Positions 25,692 to 33,239 of a DNA stretch of 36,344 nucleotides are shown one piece after another. The notes under the pieces are model-generated. The model worked only from the letters and a program-made list of their open reading frames with translations, did not search any database and was not told the DNA's origin. The stretch comes from an uncultured Clostridia bacterium (GTDB lineage Bacteria > Bacillota > Clostridia > Oscillospirales > Acutalibacteraceae): contig CAMMRL010000025.1 of NCBI GenBank assembly GCA_946499275.1, positions 1-36,344 on the forward strand. Reading direction: 5' to 3'. The number at the start of each line of letters is the position of its first letter. The first letter of the stretch is position 1. The translations under genes were made by a program, and so were the position numbers.

Positions 25692-25741
25692 GGAAAGCCC
25701 TCCCTTTGCTGTCCGCCGGCTTAACGGCCGGCAACCATATT

Positions 25742-25770
25742 ATTGTAAAGGATAACGGAAAAAACTGCAA
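25742..25770 (-). promoter_or_regulatory. Sigma-A-type promoter of the cysteine synthase gene
   Basis: On the minus strand, TTGCAG (25770-25765) and TACAAT (25747-25742) are spaced by 17 bases. This is a good housekeeping promoter about 50 bases before the TTG start. Confidence 0.7.
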
Positions 25771-25839
25771 GCGGGAAATTCCATTTTTCGGCTTCTTCCC
25801 GGTTCCCGCCCGCTCACGGTCCCTGCCGGTCCGCTGTGC

Positions 25840-25867
25840 TTGACAAACAGGATTTTTGCGTTATAAT
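25840..25867 (+). promoter_or_regulatory. Consensus sigma-A promoter for the ABC-F leader
   Basis: A perfect TTGACA at 25840-25845 and a perfect TATAAT at 25862-25867 are separated by 16 bases. Transcription should start near 25874, about 380 bases before the ABC-F start codon. So strong a promoter before so long a leader suggests control by attenuation. Confidence 0.88.
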
Positions 25868-25937
25868 AACGGCAGGATGGCGGAAAACGCCTGAAATGCA
25901 GATACCGCCAAAAGACAAAAGGAAAAGAGGAAGCGCA

Positions 25938-26066
25938 GTGATCCCTTGGGGAATGAAGCCGCTGACGATAAGAAGCCGCTCCTTACAACCGGATAAAACG
26001 ATGAGACGTTGTATGGAGCGAAATTGCTTAGTCATCGGAGGATATGGCTTGCGGGGCACGCCGTAA
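25938..26066 (+). CDS. Possible 42-residue leader peptide
   Basis: An open frame starts with GTG at 25938, a few bases after AAAGAGGAAG, and ends at TAA 26064-26066. The peptide begins MIPWGMKPLTIRSRSLQPDK and ends in GGYGLRGTP, with an Arg/Cys-rich centre. It has no membrane or enzyme features. Its place between promoter and tandem terminators fits a regulatory peptide whose translation is sensed. A shorter version from ATG 26001 lacks a binding site. Coding status is uncertain. Confidence 0.35.
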   Translation: MIPWGMKPLTIRSRSLQPDKTMRRCMERNCLVIGGYGLRGTP

Positions 26067-26078
26067 GGCGGGCTTATT

Positions 26079-26097
26079 CGGGTTGCACTGCAACCCG
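26079..26097 (+). other. Leader hairpin
   Basis: Perfect eight-base arms, CGGGTTGC at 26079-26086 and GCAACCCG at 26090-26097, enclose a three-base loop. No T run follows, so it is a structural element of the leader and not a terminator. Confidence 0.6.
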
Positions 26098-26150
26098 TCC
26101 CCACTGTTTTTATGCACGCCGTATTCCACCGATGGGAAATAAGGAGTTTT

Positions 26151-26183
26151 GGCTGCCGACAAGGTTTTGTCGGCGGCCTTTTT
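26151..26183 (+). terminator. First tandem leader terminator
   Basis: A 12-base stem (26151-26162 with 26167-26178, one wobble pair) with a GGTT loop is followed by TTTTTG. This is a full intrinsic terminator located inside the ABC-F leader. Confidence 0.85.
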
Positions 26184-26206
26184 GTAGGAAAAACGACTAT
26201 AGATCG

Positions 26207-26235
26207 GGGCCGCCATTAATTGGCGGCCCTTTTTT
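26207..26235 (+). terminator. Second tandem leader terminator
   Basis: A nine-base perfect stem (GGGCCGCCA at 26207-26215 with 26221-26229) has an AT-rich loop and a six-base T tract. It ends just before the ABC-F ribosome binding site, so read-through is required for expression. Confidence 0.88.
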
Positions 26236-26255
26236 GTAATGTAGGAGTGATTTCG

Positions 26256-27800
26256 ATGAGTTTATTGGAAGTTACCGGCCTGTCTCACGCATTCGGGGAT
26301 AAAGTCCTGTACCGGGGCGCGTCGTTTTCTCTCAACCGTGGGGAACACATGGGCGTGGCGGGGCAGAACGGCGCGGGGAAAAGCACCCTGTTCCGCCTGC
26401 TCACCGGGGAGATCGTGCAGGACGGGGGGCGTATCGTTTGGCAGCGCGGTATCCGCCTTGGCTGCCTTGACCAATACGCGGACCTGCCCGAGGGGGAAAC
26501 GGTGGAAGGCTATCTGCAAACCGCGTTCGCTCCGTTTTACGCCCTGCAGGAGGAGCTGGACGCCCTGTATGCCGGGATGGCGGATGGGGCGGTACAAGCG
26601 GCGGCGATGGAGCGGGCGGCTCAATGCCAGACCGCGCTGGATCAGAGCGGTTTTTACCTGCGGGACAGCACCATCGCTAAGGTGGCGGCCGGCCTGGGGC
26701 TGACCGCGTTTGGAATGGAGACGAAGCTCGGTGCGCTCAGCGGCGGGCAAAGGGAGAAGGTGATCCTCGCCAAGCTGCTGCTGAAATCACCCGACGTCCT
26801 GCTCCTCGACGAGCCGACCAACTTCCTCGACGCCGCCCACATCGACTGGCTGGCGGAATGGCTTTCCTCTTTCGCGGGAAGCTTCCTAGTGATTTCCCAT
26901 GACGCCGCCTTCCTGGACCGTGTGACCAATTGCATGATCGACGTAGAATTCGGCGCGATTGTAAAGTACGGCGGCCGGTATTTCCAGTATATGCGGCAGA
27001 AGGGGGAACGGCGGGCCGAATATCTGCGGGAATACCAGGCGCAGCAGCGGCAGATCCGGCGGATGGAGGAATACATCCAGAAAAACAAAGTGCGGGCCGC
27101 GACCGCCAAAATCGCGCGGGGCCGGCAGAAGCAGCTCGACCGGATCGACCGCATCCCGCCCCCGCAGCTGGCGGCCGCGGTATCGCTGTCATTCCCGGCC
27201 TTGTCCCTTACCGCATCCGAGCCGCTGCGGACGGAAAAGCTGCAGGTCGGCTACACGGCGCCGCTGCTGCCGCCGTTGAGCTTTTGCCTGCGCGCCGGGG
27301 AAAAGGCGGCGGTTACCGGTTTCAACGGGATCGGTAAATCCACCCTGATAAAAACCCTGCTCGGGCAGATCCCTCCCCTGGGCGGAGCGTTCCGCTTCGC
27401 CGAGCCGGTACGCCTTGCCTATTATGAGCAGGAATTGCGATGGGAGGACGGGGCGCGCACCCCGCTGCAGGAGGTCGCCGCGCGGTATCCGTCCCTCGGT
27501 GAAAAGGAGACGCGGGCGGCGCTCAGCCGGTGCGGCGTGCGTGCGGCGTGCGTCCGCCAGCCGCTGGAGACGCTCAGCGGCGGGGAACAGTCCAAGGTGA
27601 AGCTCTGCCTGCTCACCCTGACCCGGTCCAATTTCCTGATCCTGGATGAGCCGACCAACCACCTGGACAGGGAAACGCGGGCGGAACTGCGCCGGGCGAT
27701 CGAACGTTTCCCCGGCTGCGCGCTGATCGTTTCCCACGAAGCGGATTTTTTGGCCGGCCTGGCTGGCCGGGTGATCGATATGGAAAAGCTGCCGGAATAA
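26256..27800 (+). CDS. ABC-F ATPase, probable ribosome-protection protein
   Basis: A 514-residue protein with two ATPase domains and no membrane segment. The ATG at 26256 follows GTAGGAG; an in-frame upstream ATG at 26220 lies inside the terminator. Domain 1 has Walker A GQNGAGKST (36-44), signature LSGGQREKV, Walker B LLLDEPTNFLD. Domain 2 has GFNGIGKST, LSGGEQSKV and LILDEPTNHLD. The linker between them is long, basic and helical (YLREYQAQQRQIRRMEEYIQ then KNKVRAATAKIARGRQKQLD), the part that reaches the peptidyl-transferase centre in ribosome-protecting ABC-F proteins. Expression behind an attenuator supports inducible antibiotic resistance. The drug class cannot be told from the sequence. 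A housekeeping translation role remains possible. No terminator was found after the stop. Confidence 0.88.
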   Translation: MSLLEVTGLSHAFGDKVLYRGASFSLNRGEHMGVAGQNGAGKSTLFRLLTGEIVQDGGRIVWQRGIRLGCLDQYADLPEGETVEGYLQTAFAPFYALQEELDALYAGMADGAVQAAAMERAAQCQTALDQSGFYLRDSTIAKVAAGLGLTAFGMETKLGALSGGQREKVILAKLLLKSPDVLLLDEPTNFLDAAHIDWLAEWLSSFAGSFLVISHDAAFLDRVTNCMIDVEFGAIVKYGGRYFQYMRQKGERRAEYLREYQAQQRQIRRMEEYIQKNKVRAATAKIARGRQKQLDRIDRIPPPQLAAAVSLSFPALSLTASEPLRTEKLQVGYTAPLLPPLSFCLRAGEKAAVTGFNGIGKSTLIKTLLGQIPPLGGAFRFAEPVRLAYYEQELRWEDGARTPLQEVAARYPSLGEKETRAALSRCGVRAACVRQPLETLSGGEQSKVKLCLLTLTRSNFLILDEPTNHLDRETRAELRRAIERFPGCALIVSHEADFLAGLAGRVIDMEKLPE

Positions 27801-28038
27801 TCCGGCTTGAAAAGAGGCTTCCCGATAAGCTATCGTATGCCGGTACGGGGAAAAAGTGAAAAAATGTTACCTGAAAAGCAGTCTTCTTCTAAAAAATACG
27901 TGTGTGCGGCGGCGATATTGACACACGACGCGGCGCCCGGTACAATAAAGGGAATTCCCCCGCCCTTGCGAGCCCCCTGTTTAAGGGAGAGGGCGGAAAG
28001 GCTTGTGTGCGGACGAATTTGCGGAAGGGGCGGTGTGT
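27801..28038 (+). other. Intergenic gap with promoter, no gene
   Basis: No protein was supported here. The left half has no recognisable terminator for the ABC-F gene. The right half contains the antiporter promoter and a leader of about 85 bases without a strong hairpin. Confidence 0.5.
27918..27946 (+). promoter_or_regulatory. Sigma-A promoter of the antiporter gene
   Basis: TTGACA at 27918-27923 and TACAAT at 27941-27946 are separated by exactly 17 bases, giving a strong match to the housekeeping consensus. Transcription would start near 27953. Confidence 0.82.
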
Positions 28039-29409
28039 ATGGAACAGAACGCGCAGAAAAAGGGCAATCCGGCGGCCCTGCTGCCGATCGCGGTGTTCCT
28101 GGTTTTGTATCTCGGGTTCGGCATCCTGTTTGAATATGTACTGAAAATCGAGATGGGCTTTTACAAGGTCCAGGCGATTGTGGTATTTCTGGTTGCCCTG
28201 CTGGTGGCGGTGGTGCAGAACCGGCGGCTTGATTTTCAGGGTAAGGTCCAGGTGATGGCCAAAGGGATGGCGGATGAAAATGTGCTGACCATGTGCCTTA
28301 TTTTCCTGGTGGCCGGCGCGTTTTCCGGCGCCGTGTCCGCAGCCGGCGGGGCGGACAGCACGGTGAATCTGTTCCTCACCTTCCTGCCGGGGAAATTCGC
28401 AGTGGGCGGGTTGTTTCTGATCGCCTGTTTTATTTCGCTGTCGATGGGGTCGTCCACTACCACGATCGCGGCGCTGGCCCCCTTTGCGGTGGGGATCAGC
28501 GAAGCGACCGGCTTTTCCATCGCGCTATGCCTTGGCGCGGCGGTGTCGGGCGCCATGTTCGGGGACAACCTATCCATGATCTCCGACACCACCATCGCGG
28601 CGGTGCGCACCCAGGGCTGCGAGATGAAGGACAAATTCAAGATGAATTTCTGGATTGTCTTGCCTGCGGCGGTGCTCACCCTGGTTCTGCTGGTGATTGT
28701 TACCCCGAGCGGGGACCCTTCCATCGAGGTGGGGGAGTACAACCTGTTTAAAGTAATCCCGTACTTGGTCGTCCTGGCCGGGGCGCTGATCGGCTTCAAC
28801 GTGTTTGCGGTGCTGATCGCCGGTACCGTGCTGTCCCTGATCGTTGGCGTCGCCACCGGCGCCTTCCCGTGGACGGATATGTTCACCGTGATGTACGACG
28901 GCATCTACGGGATGTACGATATCACGGTGATCTCCATCATCGTGGCCTGCATCGGCGCATTGGTGAACGAAGGGGGAGGGATCGAAGCGATCATCCGCTT
29001 TGTCCGCTCCAAAATGCGGACCAAAAAGGGGGCGCAGATCGGGATCAGCGCGCTGGTGGCCGGGGTGGACATCGCCACCGCCAACAACACCATCGCCATT
29101 GTGATGACCGGCCCCATCGCCCGGGATATCAGCCGGGAGTTTGGAATCGATCCCCGCCGTACCGCGTCGCTGCTGGATATTTTCGCGTCGGTGGTACAGG
29201 GGATCCTGCCGTACGGCGCACAGCTCCTTTACGCGGTGGGCGGCGCGGCCGCGGCCGGGTACGTCGTCAGTTCCCTACAGATCCTGCCCTACCTGTTTTA
29301 TCCGTTTTTGATGGGGATCAGCGCACTGGTTTTTATCCTGTTTGTACCCGAACGCCGGCGGAAAAGCGGAGAAGACGAAGCGGGGCCGGCAGGCCCTCCG
29401 GCGGAATAG
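28039..29409 (+). CDS. NhaC-family Na+/H+ antiporter
   Basis: A 456-residue membrane protein with about 11-12 hydrophobic helices. I use ATG 28039, preceded by GGAAGGGGCGG; the frame is open further up without a better site. Family marks include LSMGSSTTTIAALAPFAVGIS, GAAVSGAMFGDNLSMISDTT (with the conserved GDN and SDTT) and the later ATANNTIAIVMTGPIARDIS. NhaC relatives exchange sodium for protons, and the MleN branch exchanges malate and lactate with sodium and protons; substrate cannot be decided here. Its own promoter and a following terminator make it a single-gene unit. Confidence 0.85.
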   Translation: MEQNAQKKGNPAALLPIAVFLVLYLGFGILFEYVLKIEMGFYKVQAIVVFLVALLVAVVQNRRLDFQGKVQVMAKGMADENVLTMCLIFLVAGAFSGAVSAAGGADSTVNLFLTFLPGKFAVGGLFLIACFISLSMGSSTTTIAALAPFAVGISEATGFSIALCLGAAVSGAMFGDNLSMISDTTIAAVRTQGCEMKDKFKMNFWIVLPAAVLTLVLLVIVTPSGDPSIEVGEYNLFKVIPYLVVLAGALIGFNVFAVLIAGTVLSLIVGVATGAFPWTDMFTVMYDGIYGMYDITVISIIVACIGALVNEGGGIEAIIRFVRSKMRTKKGAQIGISALVAGVDIATANNTIAIVMTGPIARDISREFGIDPRRTASLLDIFASVVQGILPYGAQLLYAVGGAAAAGYVVSSLQILPYLFYPFLMGISALVFILFVPERRRKSGEDEAGPAGPPAE

Positions 29410-29496
29410 TACCTGTTTCCAAGGAAGACCGCGAGAAATAGCAAGAGAAAACGCCGGGGTACGACGGATTCCTTAAGGGGTTGTTTAGGCATAATA

Positions 29497-29538
29497 AAGC
29501 AAGAAGCCGCAGGGAATTTTCCCTGCGGCTTCTTGCTT
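29497..29538. terminator. Bidirectional intrinsic terminator
   Basis: A perfect 20-base inverted repeat (29497-29516 with 29519-29538) has a minimal TT loop. It lies between the convergent antiporter and oxidoreductase genes. Its arms carry AAGCAAG and CTTGCTT at the base, giving modest A/T flanks. Confidence 0.82.
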
Positions 29539-29552
29539 CAACGCCATGGTGT

Positions 29553-30173
29553 TCAACGGATAAAATTGGTGCGTATAGGCGTTTCGTATTGGGGAGCGGG
29601 TACGCCGGCGGCCCGCCCCGCTTCAATGGACCGCAGCAGCCAGGCGAGGTTTTCCCCCAACGTCCGCATGGTCTGCAGCCCTTCCTCGTCCTGCGCAACC
29701 TCTTCCGGCGTATTCCCATGCACCTGGTTCCAGTACTGGGAAGGAACGACCGGCATATTGCTGATGGTGAAATACTTGTTCAGCCGGTCAAACGCCGCGG
29801 ACGCCCCGCCCCGCCGGCAGGATACCACCGCCGCGCCGAGTTTCCCGGCCATCCTCCCGCCTGCGGCGTAAAACAGCCGGTCCAGGAAAGCGGTGGCCTG
29901 CCCGCTCGGCCCGGCGTAATAGACCGGGGAGCCGACCACCAGCACGTCAAATTCGTCCAGCCGGGCGAGCAGTTGGTTCACCCAGTCGTTCTGGATGCAC
30001 CGCCCGGTCTCCTTACATTTCCGGCAGCCGATGCAGCCGGGGACCGGCTTTTTCCCCAGGTATACCCGCTCGGTTTCGATCCCGTGCCGGTGCAGCGTGC
30101 TCTCTACTTCCCGAAGGGCGGCGTCGGTGCAGCCGTGTTCGTTGGGGCTGCCGTTGATACATAGAACTTTCAT
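29553..30173 (-). CDS. Flavodoxin-like NAD(P)H-dependent oxidoreductase
   Basis: A 206-residue FMN-binding reductase. It starts MKVLCINGSPNEHGCTDAAL, the phosphate-binding loop of the NADPH-dependent FMN reductase family. A second loop, VVGSPVYYAGPSGQATAFLDR near 79-99, contacts the flavin ring. Cysteines 47, 50, 53 and 59 in CIGCRKCKETGRC are typical of this subgroup and may be redox-active or bind metal. The gene has AAGGAGGAA before its start. It is the last of a probable three-gene operon with the methyltransferase and acetyltransferase. The electron acceptor is unknown. Confidence 0.86.
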   Translation of the reverse strand: MKVLCINGSPNEHGCTDAALREVESTLHRHGIETERVYLGKKPVPGCIGCRKCKETGRCIQNDWVNQLLARLDEFDVLVVGSPVYYAGPSGQATAFLDRLFYAAGGRMAGKLGAAVVSCRRGGASAAFDRLNKYFTISNMPVVPSQYWNQVHGNTPEEVAQDEEGLQTMRTLGENLAWLLRSIEAGRAAGVPAPQYETPIRTNFIR

Positions 30174-30226
30174 TCAGCACTTCCTCCTTGGAATATTTTC
30201 CTTGGTGACGTCCGCCGCGCCGCTGT

Positions 30227-30991
30227 TTACGGTTTCATCGCGCGGGTGGCCATATACTGCGGCGCGTACTCCCGGATGGCCGCCCCGCCCTCGCGGTCGC
30301 GGTCCTCGTACAGATCCACCAACCGGAAGCCCGCCTTGAGCTGGCCGCCGAGCTGTTCCTCCATGGTGTGGGAGAACTGAATCCCTTCGCCGTTTTCCGC
30401 CATCCGCCGGAAGGCTTCCTCCGGCATCTTTAGCGGGTTGAAGGGGAGCCGGTTCACCACCGTCAGTGGATCGTCCTCAAACAGGAAGTTGAGCCCATTG
30501 TCAAACCCGGCCAGCAGCACGCCGCCCGGTTTCAGCACGCGGAAACACTCCCGCCATATCGGGAAAACATCCTCCACATAGCAGTTGGATACGGGATGGA
30601 AAATGACGTCAAACCGGCCGTCCGGAAAGGGGAAGGGTTTGGCCATATCCCCTTTCCGGATATTGATGGCGTAGCCTTCCCGCCGGGCTACCATCCGCTC
30701 GCTTTCGAGTTGGCGGTCCGAATAATCGAATACGGTGCAGTGCGCCCCCAAAGCGGAAAAAATAGGCATTTGCTGCCCGCCGCCGCTGGCGAGCCCCAAC
30801 AGCTCCGCCCCTTGCAGCGGGGGGAACCACGTTTTAGGGACGGGGATGCAGGGGGTCAGGTAAACGGCCCAATCCCCCGCCCGGGCCCGCAGAAATTCCT
30901 CGTGATCGATGGGGACCGACCATTCACAACCGTTCTCCGCCCATTGATCCCAGGTTTTGGCGTTGATCGCGGTGTAGTCGCTTTTTTTCAT
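30227..30991 (-). CDS. Class I SAM-dependent methyltransferase
   Basis: A 254-residue enzyme with AAGGAGGA before the ATG. Motif I is ELLGLASGGGQQMPIFSALG near 63-82 with the glycine loop; the acidic end of strand 2 is VFDYSDRQLESER; motif II/III is GRFDVIFHPVSNCYVED and LKPGGVLLAGFDNG. The glycine-loop form and length match UbiE-like small-molecule methyltransferases. The substrate is not apparent. It lies 42 bases downstream of the acetyltransferase and 53 upstream of the oxidoreductase. Confidence 0.85.
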   Translation of the reverse strand: MKKSDYTAINAKTWDQWAENGCEWSVPIDHEEFLRARAGDWAVYLTPCIPVPKTWFPPLQGAELLGLASGGGQQMPIFSALGAHCTVFDYSDRQLESERMVARREGYAINIRKGDMAKPFPFPDGRFDVIFHPVSNCYVEDVFPIWRECFRVLKPGGVLLAGFDNGLNFLFEDDPLTVVNRLPFNPLKMPEEAFRRMAENGEGIQFSHTMEEQLGGQLKAGFRLVDLYEDRDREGGAAIREYAPQYMATRAMKP

Positions 30992-31033
30992 GGGGTCCTC
31001 CTTTTCCGGCTTTTCCAGCAGGAAAAGCCGCCG

Positions 31034-31609
31034 TTATGCCAGCGATTTGTACCAGACGAGCTGCGTTTCCGCTGCGACCTCGTCGTCCCCAGCGTACGCG
31101 TATTCGTCGATTTTGCAGAGTTCCGCTCCCTGCTTGTGGTAAAAGCGGCAGGCCCGCACGTTGTTGTTCTGGCATTCGATCTTCATCTGCGCCATCCCCA
31201 GGCTCTTGGCCCAGGCTTCCCCGCGATCCCACAGCACCTGCCCGATTCCCTGGCCGCGGTACCCTTCCTCCACCCGGATATCCCAAAGCACGCAGAGGTC
31301 GTCCCGCCCTTCCAGCATATCCACGCCGGGGGTGCGGGCTGCGAAGGTGGCGCCGCCCACCGGCTTTTCCCCGTCGAACGCCATGAAAACGCGCCAATGG
31401 GAAATATCAAAACGCGCTTCGTATTCGCACGCCCGCTCGTATTTCCCCAAATCCTTGCGATACGGGGAAACCGGGACCTCTTGCAGCAGGATGCCGCCCA
31501 GGCCGCGGTCCGGCTTGACCAACCGGTATTCGCTGCGGACGGTAAAGGCCATGGAAATTTGGTCGTACAACGGAAAATAACGGCGGTCCACCGCCCGATA
31601 CGTAATCAA
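31034..31609 (-). CDS. GNAT family N-acetyltransferase
   Basis: A 191-residue product if the TTG at 31609 is used, giving an N-terminus of MITYRAVDRRYFPLYDQI. The in-frame ATG at 31645 is part of a TATAAT box and would lie upstream of the transcript start, so I do not use it. GGTGG lies a few bases before the TTG. The acetyl-CoA loop is YRGQGIGQVLWDRGEAWA near 127-144, and CQNNNVRACRFYHKQGA is the usual C-terminal GNAT motif. The substrate is unknown. It heads the operon with the methyltransferase and oxidoreductase. Confidence 0.82.
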   Translation of the reverse strand: MITYRAVDRRYFPLYDQISMAFTVRSEYRLVKPDRGLGGILLQEVPVSPYRKDLGKYERACEYEARFDISHWRVFMAFDGEKPVGGATFAARTPGVDMLEGRDDLCVLWDIRVEEGYRGQGIGQVLWDRGEAWAKSLGMAQMKIECQNNNVRACRFYHKQGAELCKIDEYAYAGDDEVAAETQLVWYKSLA

Positions 31610-31643
31610 AAATACCACCCGGCTTTTTCTTTTCTTTGCCTTC

Positions 31644-31672
31644 ATTATAGCAGCGCAAAAAAGGAAAAGCAA
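31644..31672 (-). promoter_or_regulatory. Extended -10 promoter of the acetyltransferase operon
   Basis: On the minus strand, TTGCTT (31672-31667), a 17-base spacer and TATAAT (31649-31644) are preceded by TG at the extended -10 place. Start of transcription would be near 31637, about 28 bases before the TTG start. Confidence 0.75.
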
Positions 31673-31767
31673 TCGGCGGCCCCCGTGGGAAACGGCAGGC
31701 TTTCCTTTTTCCGTGGCGCGCGCATAATCCGCTGCGGGTGCCGAACAATACATCCGGAGGTGATTGT

Positions 31768-31959
31768 ATGGCCTATCCGGATTTGCACTCCCTGCTGCAA
31801 AGCAGCGGCAGCACCCGGCGGTATTTCCTTTCCCTGCCGGTTTCCACGCAGATGGAGTTGCATGAATTGAACGATTCAATCCACACCGCCGCCCAACTCC
31901 ACCAGTGGGCGGACCGGTTGGAAAAATACCATCATCAACTGACCCTTGGCGGCTATTAA
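31768..31959 (+). CDS. Small protein of unknown function
   Basis: A 63-residue reading frame with a near-ideal ribosome binding site, GGAGGTGA, four bases before the ATG. The peptide is polar and helical, with YFLSLPVSTQMELHELND in the middle and ADRLEKYHHQ near the end. No membrane helix, signal or metal motif is seen. I do not recognise a named family. The strong binding site and its place in an otherwise coding stretch argue that it is real. Confidence 0.65.
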   Translation: MAYPDLHSLLQSSGSTRRYFLSLPVSTQMELHELNDSIHTAAQLHQWADRLEKYHHQLTLGGY

Positions 31960-31974
31960 ACCGCCGGTGCCGCC

Positions 31975-32003
31975 TTGCTTCCCAGAGAAAAACATGGTAG
32001 GAT
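31975..32003 (+). promoter_or_regulatory. Probable promoter of the ArsC-like gene
   Basis: TTGCTT at 31975-31980 and TAGGAT at 31998-32003 are spaced by 17 bases. The -35 equals that of the acetyltransferase promoter nearby. The -10 is weaker. Confidence 0.5.
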
Positions 32004-32036
32004 AAACAGCGTCAAACAAAGGAAAGGGGAAGTTTT

Positions 32037-32390
32037 ATGCTGTTTATCGAATACCCGAAATGCACCACCTGCCGCAAAGCGAAACAGTGGCTGGACGAAC
32101 ACGGGTTCACCTATACCGACCGGCCCATCCATACCGAAAACCCGACGGCCGAGGAGCTCAAAGCCTGGTGCGCGCTCAGCGGGCTGCCGCTGCGGAAATT
32201 TTTCAACACCAGCGGCCTAAAGTATAAATCCCTGCAGCTCAAGGACAAGCTGCCTTCCATGACGGAGGAGGAACAACTGGGCCTGCTCGCTTCCGATGGG
32301 ATGCTGGTCAAGCGGCCGATCGTAGTGGACGGCGGCCATGTTTTGGTGGGATTCAAACCGGAAGCGTGGGAGATTTTATTAGGGAAGTAG
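32037..32390 (+). CDS. ArsC/Spx-family thioredoxin-fold protein
   Basis: A 117-residue protein with AAAGGGGA before the ATG. It opens MLFIEYPKCTTCRKAKQWLD, giving Cys9 and Cys12 as a CxxC pair, and ends with LVKRPIVVDGGHVLVGFKPE, both standard for this family. Spx regulators and arsenate reductases share this fold. There is no arsenite efflux or ArsR gene near by, so arsenate reduction is not supported by context. The gene lies 23 bases before the DUF4886 gene. Confidence 0.87.
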   Translation: MLFIEYPKCTTCRKAKQWLDEHGFTYTDRPIHTENPTAEELKAWCALSGLPLRKFFNTSGLKYKSLQLKDKLPSMTEEEQLGLLASDGMLVKRPIVVDGGHVLVGFKPEAWEILLGK

Positions 32391-32413
32391 GCTGTTGATA
32401 GGGGGATGGTTTT

Positions 32414-33172
32414 GTGAAGATACTAGCGGTCGGCAACAGCTTTTCCCAGGACGCGACGGCGTATCTGCAGCCGATGGCGCGGGCGGGAGGATTCCCGGTG
32501 CAGGCGGCCAACCTATTTATCCCCGGCTGTTCCCTGGAGACGCATTGGAAAAACGCCGAAAGCGGTGAAGCCGCGTACTCCTTCCAGGTGGACGGCGAAG
32601 ACACCGGGCGGATGGCGTCGTTGCGGGAAAGCCTGACGGAAACGGCGTGGGATGTGGTGACGTTGCAACAGACAAGCAGTCTCAGCGGGCAGCCGGATTC
32701 CTACCAGCCTTTCCTGGCTCAGCTGTACGGGTATGTCCGGGCGCTAGCCCCACAGGCAAAGATATACCTGCATGAAACTTGGGCGTACGAAACGGACAGC
32801 GGGCACGAGCCGTTCGCCCTGTACCACTACAACCAAGAAGAAATGTACCGCCAGTTGAAGGCGGCGTATATCGCTGAAGCCCGCCGCTTTGGCCTGCCGT
32901 TAATCCCGAGCGGGGACGCGATCCAGGCGATCCGCCGAATCCCGGCGTTCTGCTATGCGCGGGGCGGGCTTTCCCTGTGCCGGGACGGGTTCCATATGCA
33001 AATCCCTTACGGCCGGTATGCGCTTTCCGCCGTGTGGTATGAAACGCTTTTTGGCGCGGACGTGCGCGTCAATCCGTTTGTCCCGAACGGTAGGGAAGGG
33101 GGCAAAGCCGACCCGGCGCTGCTGGATGCGATCCGGGAGACAGTGCACACCTGTCTCGCCGCTCGCGAATAA
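32414..33172 (+). CDS. DUF4886 / SGNH-hydrolase-like protein
   Basis: A 252-residue protein that starts with GTG at 32414 after GGGGGATGG. It opens MKILAVGNSFSQDATAYLQP, the Ser-containing block I of this family (Ser9 or Ser11 as possible nucleophile), and has CRDGFHMQIPYGRYA with Asp191 and His194 as likely partners. There is no signal peptide. Family members resemble esterase/lipase-type hydrolases, but a substrate is not known to me. Its stop codon falls inside the left inverted repeat of the AT-rich segment. Confidence 0.83.
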   Translation: MKILAVGNSFSQDATAYLQPMARAGGFPVQAANLFIPGCSLETHWKNAESGEAAYSFQVDGEDTGRMASLRESLTETAWDVVTLQQTSSLSGQPDSYQPFLAQLYGYVRALAPQAKIYLHETWAYETDSGHEPFALYHYNQEEMYRQLKAAYIAEARRFGLPLIPSGDAIQAIRRIPAFCYARGGLSLCRDGFHMQIPYGRYALSAVWYETLFGADVRVNPFVPNGREGGKADPALLDAIRETVHTCLAARE

Positions 33173-33211
33173 AAAACACCGACGCTTAAGGGGAGACACT
33201 TCGTAAGGAAG
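33166..33211 (+). repeat. Left inverted repeat bounding the AT-rich segment
   Basis: The outer 22 bases (33166-33187) match the reverse complement of 34170-34191 exactly. Similarity continues imperfectly inward through GGGG, CAC and CGTAAGGAA to about 33211. The repeat contains AAAAAACACC and the stop codon of the DUF4886 gene. Confidence 0.85.
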
Positions 33212-33239
33212 AAAGCAGGGCAAATCGCCCTGCTTTCTT
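33209..33239. terminator. Terminator of the AT-rich gene
   Basis: Perfect 13-base arms (33209-33221 and 33227-33239) flank a five-base loop. On the plus strand TTTATAAAA surrounds the right base. It lies immediately after the stop of the minus-strand gene and can act in both directions. Confidence 0.82.

Larger units (their letters stand above)
25874..26255 (+). promoter_or_regulatory. Structured leader (attenuator) of the ABC-F gene
   Basis: This leader carries a possible short reading frame, a GC-rich hairpin at 26079-26097, and two consecutive intrinsic terminators (26151-26183 and 26207-26235). The second ends only seven bases before the AGGAG of the ABC-F gene. An alternative pairing between CATCGG near 26034 and CCGATG near 26129 is possible. 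By analogy with other antibiotic-responsive ABC-F leaders, ribosome stalling in the early part could prevent terminator formation. That mechanism is inferred. Confidence 0.7.

Noticed and set aside
24648-25724. 358-codon plus-strand frame opposite the cysteine synthase gene
   Set aside because: It runs through the terminator at 24706-24736 and is antisense to conserved PLP-enzyme motifs.
32037-32390. Arsenic resistance operon
   Set aside because: No ArsR, efflux pump or other arsenic gene lies near by; the protein is equally compatible with an Spx-like role.
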